The position numbers and the translations under genes were made by a program. Source: JBCCFW01 sp039029535 (lineage in GTDB: Bacteria > Acidobacteriota > JBCCFW01). From it: a DNA stretch of 64,000 bases. Every line of letters begins with the position of its first letter. Position 1 is the first letter of the stretch. Below, in pieces: positions 27,301-35,500 of this stretch. The notes beneath the pieces are model-generated. The model was given only the letters and a program-made list of their open reading frames with translations, was not told where the DNA came from and ran no database searches. Location of the stretch: NCBI GenBank assembly GCA_039029535.1, contig JBCCFW010000015.1, forward strand, positions 18,397-82,396, written 5' to 3'.

Positions 27301-29287
27301 CGACACGAGCTGGACCACGCCTGGCCTGGCCCAGGCGCATGCTGGCGACTACACCATCGAGCTGCGCTGCGTGGACACCCCGAGCTGCACGGTGAACGAG
27401 ACGCTCAGCCTCACCGTGATCGACTTCGACCCGCTGGCGGGTGCCGACCAGCTCGCCTGCACCGGCACGAGCGTGGCCTTCAGCGGCAGCGCCACCAACG
27501 TCACGGGCTGTCCCGACCCCGAGTACCGCTGGCTGGCCGCCGACGGCAGCGTCCTCGTCGATTGGGCCACCACCAGCGACGTCACCCTCGACGCGGTCAC
27601 GCCGGCCCAGGCCGGCACGCTGCGGTTGGAGGCTCGCTGTGCCTCGGTGCCCGATCGGAGCTGGTCCGACACCGTCGAGCTCACCGTCGCCGAGCTGTCC
27701 TTCGTGCCCGTGAGCGACCAGACCATCGCCGAGAACACGCCGGTGACGATCGGTGCCGACGTGTCTGACGCCATCGGTTGCGACAGCACCGGATTCCGCT
27801 TCCGCACCGCTGCTGGCGTGGTCACCCGAGACTGGGACTCACTTCCGAAGTGGACGATCCCGTCGGCCAGCCTGTCCGACGGCGGCGAGTACCTGACCGA
27901 CATGCGCTGCGAGGCACTACCCGACTGCATCGTCACCGAGTCGATCTCGGTCGCGGTCGCCAGCGGCCTCCCCGACGCGGGTCTCGATCAGGCCGGCTGT
28001 GCCGGCGGCGACGTGTTGCTGTCGGGCGTGGGCTCCTCGGCCATCTCCTGTCCCGACCCCGAGTACCGCTGGCTCGCGCCCGGTGGCGCGGTCCTCTCCG
28101 ACTGGGGAAGCAGCAGCGATCACCTGCTCGTCGGCGCCTCTGCGACGAGCTCGGGCACTCACGTGCTGGAGATGCGCTGCGCGAGCGCTCCCGGGACCAC
28201 CTGGTCCGACACCGTCGAGGTCGACATCGTGGAGCTCGTCGCCGACGCCGGCCCCGACCTGGCTGGCTGCCGTGACGGCATGGTCCCGCTTCAGCCCACG
28301 GCCGGCAGCGCCGTGAACTGCGCGAGCGTCGAGTACCGGTGGCTGGACGCGACGACCCTGACCGAGCTCTCTCCCGCCTCGGCCGACCCGAGCTTCGATC
28401 ACGACCTGCTCGCCTGCGAGAGCGGCATGCGCGAGCTCCTCCTCGAGATGCGCTGCACGAGCCGACCCGACAGTTGCCCGGTCACCGACCGCGTCCAGGT
28501 CGCCTGCCTGGACCTCCCGGCCCCCGCCGCTCACGCGACGCCGGGTTGCAGTGACGCCACACCCTCACGGCTGAGCTGTGGGAGCGCCGAGGTCGGCACC
28601 ACCTGGACCTGGGACCTCGCACCGACGCTCGACGGGGACGGCAACGGCGACCCGACCGACGACGCGGACCAGTCGGGCTGCGAGCTCGAGCTCCAGCGCA
28701 ACCCGGGCGAATGGCCGGCGGTGCTCAACGGCCGGACCTCGGGTGGCTGCACGACCCAAGTCGCCCTGACCCTGGTCGTGCCGAAGGACAACGTTCCCGA
28801 CCCCAGTGGTCTCCTCTCGATGACGATGGCCGAGAGCCACGTGACGCTCGCCTGGCAAGCCTCCGCGACCGCTGGGTCGCATCGCGTCCTGCGAGGAGTG
28901 ATCGGCGACTGGTACGCCCACGAGCCGATGCTCAACGACGACGGCACGGGCTGCCAAGTCGTCGGTCCCGCCCTGTTCGAGATCGGTACGGACGCCGCTC
29001 CCGGTGGTGCCGCCGGCTACTACTACCTCATCCAGGCGGTCTCTCCCTGCGATGACACGCTCAGCGGCATCGGCCGTTCGTTCGACGGCCACGAGTGGAC
29101 CGAACGTCCCGGAACCGACCTGCTTTGCCCCGACGAGATCATCGGCCCCTTGGCCACGACTCCGGGGTTCATTCGACGACCCGGCACGGGAGCGTCCGGA
29201 TTCACGACAGCGGGCGATGGGAACGATTCCCAGCGTCACCTGCTCACTCGAGACCGACATCCGAGCGGACGGTCGTTCTCACGCTGA
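24353..29287 (+). CDS. Giant secreted multi-module protein A (1644 aa)
   Basis: Signal peptide (LAALFALAPSALAQ) is followed by about 200 residues shared with giant protein B, a Cys-rich domain (about 225-470; CDQAGATDAGC, CRSCPYTFYVLVECGREMH, GLCGLYRVDITSGG), a CARDB-like domain (about 475-590), nine modules of about 90 residues, and a C-terminal domain (GTTWTWDLAPT... and a fibronectin-III-like VTLAWQASATAGSHRVLRG). Modules carry EYRW, a DWS motif and LRC/MRC. Their cysteines alternate: even modules keep the first Cys but lose the last, odd ones the reverse. GTG start after GGGGAA. Probably surface or extracellular; function unknown. Confidence 0.8.
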   Translation: MSLNNSRWSLPVLAALFALAPSALAQVPLTWSSRDQVLDPKVLEAWTLPDVDRAPTLVSTPWELPDPDGGAGWNALLVGLGWTQLARIVEQETDATGPLQLVDDQPVQLGPVTEVFSGPTVRASLSGETNVLWGERTLAIRWTSLVTEGGGRATAEMMVGPEVGLRPQYLHLSLTARQEIGFGIVEADPLKGLSAESIGSVQASTLADPLGDLLDDVGEVQADGPPPAGCAAPAAATWCDQAGATDAGCTANAGAGGTTPCATRQATSWIFNEDAFCRSCPYTFYVLVECGREMHLPLADMEGVDLTITNVITGQPVSLRCLNDTAKAQAAGDVPAAVLTGDCCGDAALEEWWGPAFDETDTDGMGHVTWGFPDCTTISNNCADLPCGGEIAGVTPGDRQTMDCFIQDDSGLCGLYRVDITSGGYVWELYANCDGAATEEFPIYFDCTEAWAAFNPLAELAVSDLVVAGDCPDSQATFLIENIGCADHDGDVTVRVQTGCTPADQVDVLIPGPLPANSSMPVAVDISTSCGATTLEVIVDPDDAVMECTEDAGAAACSTLAGADSIIDSTCDCNAALTAVASAPTRACAGETITLDGSASTLTPCAVPLYRWSLGGAPLTGWDTIPTLDVPFTGCPSDVTYGLEVRCMGEACSDQTTVSVTCHQPQAAAGTDVFACLGSDVVLSGSGSSLSDCGSAEYRWSAPDGSVLADWSSSADVTLSSLASDDTGSYLLELRCADGIGCTVSDTVQVTTVSLTAPADDVVAVAVGEAITLSADGLVSSGCSGTECRFVNPAGHVIRDWNPSHELTIAMSALSHAGSHGVDFRCVDAPSCIVSMSLDLEVVTFTPDAGLDEITCTGSAVILSAAGTTFEDCKSPEYRWSAPDGSTLGDWGTGTDVTLSDLAVDDAGDYLLETRCPDTPGSTWSDTVQVTVTSVELGAQATVSATAGGSTTLTASAVSSSACSETEVRFLNPDGSLARDWSSDTSWTTPGLAQAHAGDYTIELRCVDTPSCTVNETLSLTVIDFDPLAGADQLACTGTSVAFSGSATNVTGCPDPEYRWLAADGSVLVDWATTSDVTLDAVTPAQAGTLRLEARCASVPDRSWSDTVELTVAELSFVPVSDQTIAENTPVTIGADVSDAIGCDSTGFRFRTAAGVVTRDWDSLPKWTIPSASLSDGGEYLTDMRCEALPDCIVTESISVAVASGLPDAGLDQAGCAGGDVLLSGVGSSAISCPDPEYRWLAPGGAVLSDWGSSSDHLLVGASATSSGTHVLEMRCASAPGTTWSDTVEVDIVELVADAGPDLAGCRDGMVPLQPTAGSAVNCASVEYRWLDATTLTELSPASADPSFDHDLLACESGMRELLLEMRCTSRPDSCPVTDRVQVACLDLPAPAAHATPGCSDATPSRLSCGSAEVGTTWTWDLAPTLDGDGNGDPTDDADQSGCELELQRNPGEWPAVLNGRTSGGCTTQVALTLVVPKDNVPDPSGLLSMTMAESHVTLAWQASATAGSHRVLRGVIGDWYAHEPMLNDDGTGCQVVGPALFEIGTDAAPGGAAGYYYLIQAVSPCDDTLSGIGRSFDGHEWTERPGTDLLCPDEIIGPLATTPGFIRRPGTGASGFTTAGDGNDSQRHLLTRDRHPSGRSFSR
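26114..28507 (+). repeat. Array of nine ~270 bp modules in giant protein A
   Basis: Each module encodes about 90 residues of Ig/PKD-like beta sandwich: a Cys near the start, GCxxxEYRW in the middle, (R/A/S)DW, then LExRC and a final SDTVxVTV strand. Modules 2, 4, 6 and 8 are of EYRW type; 3, 5 and 7 have CRF, VRF or FRF instead and lack the first Cys. The pattern suggests duplication of a two-module unit. Confidence 0.8.
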
Positions 29288-29294
29288 CAGAGCG

Positions 29295-29337
29295 GCGATG
29301 GGAGAAACCGCCATCGACTTGGCGGGTCTCCCATCGC
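29295..29337 (+). terminator. Strong hairpin after giant protein A
   Basis: GCGATGGGAGAAACCGCC (29295-29312) pairs with GGCGGGTCTCCCATCGC (29321-29337) around an eight-base loop, with a single bulge. It lies 7 bp after the stop of giant gene A. No U tract follows, so it may be an intrinsic-like terminator, an RNA-stability stem, or both. A second small stem, CGTCTCG/CGAGACG, is at 29372-29391. Confidence 0.5.
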
Positions 29338-29500
29338 TGCAAGCCGGCTCGATGGAGTGACCGAAAACCGGCGTCTCGACGGCACGAGACGTCGATGAAC
29401 GAGTGATCTCGACGACTGCGGAATCGCTCAGGCCCTCCTCCCCGCGGCCGATGCTGGTCATTGGAAGAACCTCCACCGGGGGGGTAGAGGGGAGCTCGTC

Positions 29501-32500
29501 ATGAAATGGTCCGTCCTCACTTGGTTGGCCTGCGCGGTGCCCGTCCTGGCCCAGCAGGAGCTGCGCTGGGAAGCACGCTCCGAGCTCATCGACCCTCGCA
29601 TCCACCAGTCGCGTGACCTGACCACGGACCTCCACGGTGGTGCCCTCGTCGAGCTGCCCTGGTCCCTACCCGATCCTCGCGAAGACCGGCTCTGGGACGC
29701 CGTGGTGGTCGGTGTCGGCGAGGCTCAGCTCGCCCGCTTGCTGCCAGGCGACGTCGAGGACGGAAGCGACCCGATCGTGTCGGTCGACGGACGCAGCGTG
29801 GAGCTGGGTCCCCGGCTCGACCTGTTCTCCGGTGAGAAGGTGCGTCTCGGTCGCTCCGGTCAGGTGGTCGCGCTCTTCGGTGAAGACAGCGTCTCCCTCC
29901 GCTGGACGTCGCTGCGATCGGCCTCCGGTGGTCGCGCGACGGTCGAGCTGCTGCTCGGCCCCGGCATCGGACTGAGACCGCAATACCTGCACTTGTCGAA
30001 GACCGCACGCGACGACATCGCCGCCGGCCTGGTCTTCGCCGAGCCCCTCGCGGGCATCCCGTCGTCCTCGCTCTCGGCGGTCGAGGCGTCTGCGCTGGTC
30101 GAAGCGCCGGAGATCTCGATCGACCTCCCCGAACGCCACGCGGATGGTCCGCCGCCCCTCGGCTGCGATCCGCCCCCCTTCGCCACCTGGTGCGACCAGG
30201 CGGGGGCCACCGATGCCGGCTGTGTCGCCGCCGCCGGCAACAACGGCAACACCGACTGCGCCACGCGCAACGCGACGACCTGGCAGTTCTTCGAGGGCGC
30301 GTTCTGTCGCGACTGCCCGTACACCTTCTACGTGCTCGTCGACTGCGGTCGTGAGATGCACCTTCCCCTGCTCGACATGGAAGGTGCCGACGTCGAGATC
30401 CGCAACGCGACGACCGGTCAGCCGGTGAGCCTCACCTGCTGGAACGAGACGGCCATCGCCTACGCGGCCGGAACCAACCCCAACCCCATGATCCAGGGTG
30501 ACTGCTGCGCGGACCAGCCCGGCAACGAGACCTGGTGGGGTCCTCCCTTCGACGAGACCGACAGCGATGGACCCGGTCGGGTGGCCTGGGGCTTCCCGGA
30601 TTGCGACACGCTCAACGTCAACACCTGCGCCGACCTGCCCGGCTGCGGGGGCGAGATCCCCGGCATCAGCCCCGGTGAGCGTCAGGTGATGGACTGCTTC
30701 ATCTCCGACGAGAGCGGCCTCTGCGGTCTCTACCGCGTGGACATCAGCTCCGGCGGCTTCGGCTGGTCGCTCTTCGCCAACTGCGACGGCACGGCCACGC
30801 CGAGCTTCCCCATCTTCTTCGACTGCACCGAAGCTTGGACCGCCCACCAGCCGCGCCCCGAGCTCGCCATCAGCAACCTCACCATCGGCGGGAGCTGTGA
30901 CGACGTCACGGTCAGCTTCGAGATCGACAACATCGGCTGCGACGATCAGGACGGTGACGTGCGCGTGCGCGTGACCACCGGCTGCACGCCGGCCGACGAG
31001 ATCGAAGTCCTCGTGCCCGGGCCCATCCCGGCCGGTGGCAACTCCCTGGTCGACATCGACCTCACGACCACTTGCGGCGCCACCACCGTCGACGTGGTCA
31101 TCGATCCCCTCGACGAAGTCCTGGAGTGCGTGGAAGACGCTGCTGCCGCCGCCTGTCGTGCCCAGGTCGGGATGAACACGCTGAGCACGACCGCCTGCGA
31201 CTGCAACGCGACGCTGACCGCGGCTGCGAGCGCGCCGGTCCGTGCCTGCGTCGGTCAGACCATCACGCTCGACGCCTCGGCCTCGACGCTCACGCCCTGC
31301 GCGCAGCCGCTCTACCGCTGGCTCGATGCGTCCGGCGTCGAGCTCGCACCGGAGTCCACCTCACCGACCCTCGACCTGCCCTTCGGCGGTTGCCCCGGCT
31401 CGGTGACCTACACCCTCGAGGTCCGCTGCTTCGGCGAGGCCTGCGCCGAGACGACGACCGTGACGGTCGCGTGCCACGACCCCAGCGCCGCCGCCGGAGC
31501 GGACCAGGTCGCCTGCGCTGGCGACGACGTGCTCTTCGACGCGTCGACCTCGATCACGACGGGCTGCCCGAGCCCCGAATACCGCTGGCTCCGCGCCGGT
31601 GCCGTCGTCCGCGATTGGGCAGCCGACCCGACCGCCACGCTGTCGGGCGTCACGACCTCCGAGGCCGGTGACTACACGGTCGAGCTGCGTTGCAGTGACG
31701 GTGACGGCTGCACGGTCTCCGACACGCTCACCCTGAGCGTCGTCGCCCTCACCGCCGACGCGGGCGTCGACCAGCGCGCCTGCTCCGGCGCCGGCGTCAC
31801 GCTCTCGGCCATCGGCTCCAGCGTCGTCGCTTGCGCGAGCCCGGAGTACCGCTGGCGCGATGCCGGCGGCGCCGTGCTGCAAGACTGGTCTGCCTCCACG
31901 GACCTCGTCCTCCCCAACGTGTCGTCCAGTGACACCGGCGACTACACGCTCGACCTCCGCTGTGGCTCGCTGGCCTCTTGCGAGGTCTCCGACACCGTGC
32001 AGCTCACCGTGATCGAGCTCGTCGCCAACGCCGGGAGCGACGTGCGGGCCTGCACCAGTGAGAGCGTGACTCTCTCAGGCAGCAGCTCCACGAACAGCGG
32101 CTGCAGCGACCCGGAGTACCGCTGGCTCGACGCCGGCGGAACCGTGCGCCAGGACTGGTCGTCCACGAGCGACCTCGCCCTCGCGTCGGTCACCACCGCA
32201 GATGCGGGCACCTTCACCCTCGAGCTCCGCTGCGCCACCGCGCCGAGCTGTACCCAGTCCGATACCGTCGACCTCACCGTTCTCGCGCTCGTCGCCGACG
32301 CCGGCTCCGATCAACGCGCCTGTGCCGGTGACGCGGTCACGCTCTCGGCCGCTGGCTCCGCCACGTTCGGCTGCTCCGACCCGGAGTACCGCTGGCTCGA
32401 CGACGGTGGTGTCGTGAGACAGGACTGGTCGTCGACGAGCGACCTCGCCCTCGCATCGGTCGCCACCGCAGATGCGGGCACCTTCACCCTCGAGCTTCGC

Positions 32501-35500
32501 TGCGCCACCGCTCCCGCCTGCACGCAGGCCGACACCGTCGACCTCACCGTCCTCGCGCTCGTCGCCGATGCCGGCGCCGATCGCCGGGCGTGCGCCGGTG
32601 ACGACCTCGTCCTGAGCGCCGCAGGCTCGACGGTGGTCGGTTGCAGCGACCCCGAGTACCGCTGGCTCGACGGCGGCGTGGTGCGTCAGGACTGGTCGAC
32701 GTCCACTGACCTCTCGTTGACCAGCGTGAGCAGCGCCGACACCGGCGACTTCGTCGTCGAGCTGCGTTGCGCCACCGCCCCCGACTGCACGCAGTCCGAC
32801 ACCGCCGACCTCACCGTCCTCGCGCTCGTCGCCGAAGGCGGCGCCGATCAGCGAGCGTGCCAGGGCGACGCGGTCACGCTCTCGGCCGCTGGCTCCGCCA
32901 CGTTCGGCTGCTCGGATCCGCAGTACCGCTGGCTCGATGCCGGCGGTGCCGTGCGTCAAGACTGGTCCGCGGCGAGCGAGCTCGTCCTCGCGTCGGTGAC
33001 CACCGCCGACACGGACACGTTCACGGTCGAGCTCCGCTGCGCCACCGCCCCCGACTGCACTCAGTCCGACACCGTCGACCTCACCGTGCTCGCGCTCACG
33101 GCCGACGCCGGAGTCGATCAGCGCGCCTGTGCCGGTGACGACATCGTCGTGAGCGCCGCGGGCTCCACCGCGGTCGGCTGCGCCGACCCCGAGTACCGCT
33201 GGCGTGACGACGAGGGCGTCGTGCGTCAGGACTGGTCGGCGTCGCCCGACCTGGCGCTGACCAACGTCGGAACTTTCGACACCGGCGACTTCGTCGTCGA
33301 CGTCCGCTGCGGCACCGCTCCGGCCTGCACGCAGTCCGACACGATGAGCCTCACGGTTCTCGCGCTCATCGCGAGAGCGGGAGACGACCAGCGCGCCTGT
33401 GCCGGTGAGACCGTCACCTTCTCGGCGGCCGGCTCGACCACTCTCGGTTGCTCGGACCCCGAGTACCGCTGGCTCGATTCCAGCGGTGCCGTGCGTCAGG
33501 ACTGGTCCGCGACGAGTGAGCTCGTCATCGCCTCGGCCGGCACGGTCGACAGCGACACCTTCACCGTCGAGCTCCGCTGCGCCACCGCACCGGCCTGCAC
33601 GCAGTCCGACACCGTCGACCTCGTCGTCGTCGCGCTGAGCGCGGACGCCGGCTCCGACCAGCGTCTCTGCGCCGGCTCCGACCTCGCCCTGAGCGCCGCA
33701 GCTTCCCCCACCACCGGTTGCAACGACCCCGAGTATCGCTGGCTCGACGACAACGGCGTCGTGCGACGCGACTGGTCGAGCGATCCGACCTTCGCGCTCG
33801 CCGGGCTCGCCCCCACGGACTCCGGAGACTTCACGGTCGAGCTCCGCTGCGCCACCACCCCGAGCTGCGAGACCAGCGACGCGGTCACCGTCACGGTCCT
33901 CGAGCTGGTCGCAGATGCCAGTGGTGACATCACCGCCTGCGCCGGCAGCGCGACGACTCTCGACGGCAGCGCGACCAACGTTCAGGGCTGCACGGATCCC
34001 GAGTACCGCTGGCTCTCTCCGGCCGGGCTCATCGTGCAGGACTGGTCGGCGGCACCGAGCGCGAGCCTGACCGACCTGCAGCCGAGCGATGCGGGTGAGT
34101 ACACCCTGGAGACCCGCTGCGGCTCGGCTCCGGCCTGTCCTTCCAGCGACACGACCACGCTCGTCGTCACGGACCTCGTCGCGAGCGCCGGCGCGGACGT
34201 CCGAACCTGCGTGGGTGGCGACGTCTTGCTCGACGCCTCTGCTTCGACGGTCGCCGGTTGCAACGACCCCGAGTACCGCTGGCTCGATCCCAGCGGCGTC
34301 GTGCTCCGCGACTGGAGCCCGGACGCCACGTTCTTGCGCCTGGCGATGGCCCCGTCACAGGCCGGCACGCACGCCGTCGAGCTCCGCTGCGGCAGCGGCG
34401 CGGGCTGCCTGACCTCCGACTCGATGGACATCAGCCTCGTCGATCTCGCGGCGATGGCCGGCGTCGACCAACTGACCTGCGCGGGCGCCGACGTCACCCT
34501 CTCCGGCGCCGGCTCGCTGGTGGCTGGCTGCGGCTCGCCCGAGTACCGCTGGCGTGATGCGGCCGGCAGCGTGTTGAGCGACTGGTCCTCGACGGCCGAG
34601 CTCACGCTGAGCTCCGTGGACGTCACCGACGCCGGTGCCTACACGCTCGACCTGCGGTGCAGCGTGAGCCCGAGCTGCGAGACCAGCGACGTCGTCGCCC
34701 TCACGGTCGTCCAGCTAGGAGCCGACGCCGGCGCCGACCTCCGCTCCTGCGCGGGCGAGGCGGTCACGTTCGACGCCTCCGCCAGCAGCGTCGCCGGCTG
34801 TGGAGACCCCGAGTACCGCTTCACCAACGCCTCCGGGCTCGTCGTGCAGGACTGGAGCAACGACTCCAACTTCGTGCTCGCCGACCCGTCAGCCGCCGAC
34901 GACGGCCTCTTCACCGTCGACCTGCGTTGCGCGAGCCTCCCCGGTTGCGAGGTGAGCGACCAAGTCACGCTGTCCACGGCGAGCCTCGCCTTGAGCGGAC
35001 CGTCGTCGACGCGCGCTTGCGCCGGCTCCGACGTCGTGTTGACCGGTGACGGCTCGGCCAGCCTGGGTTGCTTCTCGCGCGAGTACCGCTGGCGCGACGT
35101 CGATGGCAGCGTCCTTCGCGACTGGTCGGCCGACTCCGACCACTCCCTCATCGGGGCCGCTCTCTCCGCTGCTGGTGACTACATCCTCGACCTCCGCTGC
35201 GCGGATCTCCCGGACTGCGTCGAGAGCCTCGTCGTCCCCGTGACCATCGTCGAGCTGGGAGCGCTTGCGGGTGCCGACCAGCGCTCCTGCCTGGGCGGCA
35301 CGGTGCTGCTGGACGCCGCGGGCTCGGCGGTGAGCTCGTGTGCGACGCCCGAGCATCGCTGGACGGACCCGAGCGGTGCGGTTCTCAGCGACTGGTCGAC
35401 GAGCCCGATGGTCTCCGTCGACGTCACCGACGCCTCGGCCACCGGTGACTACCTGCTCGAGCTGCGCTGTGCGAGCGACCCCGACTGTGCCTCGTCCGAC

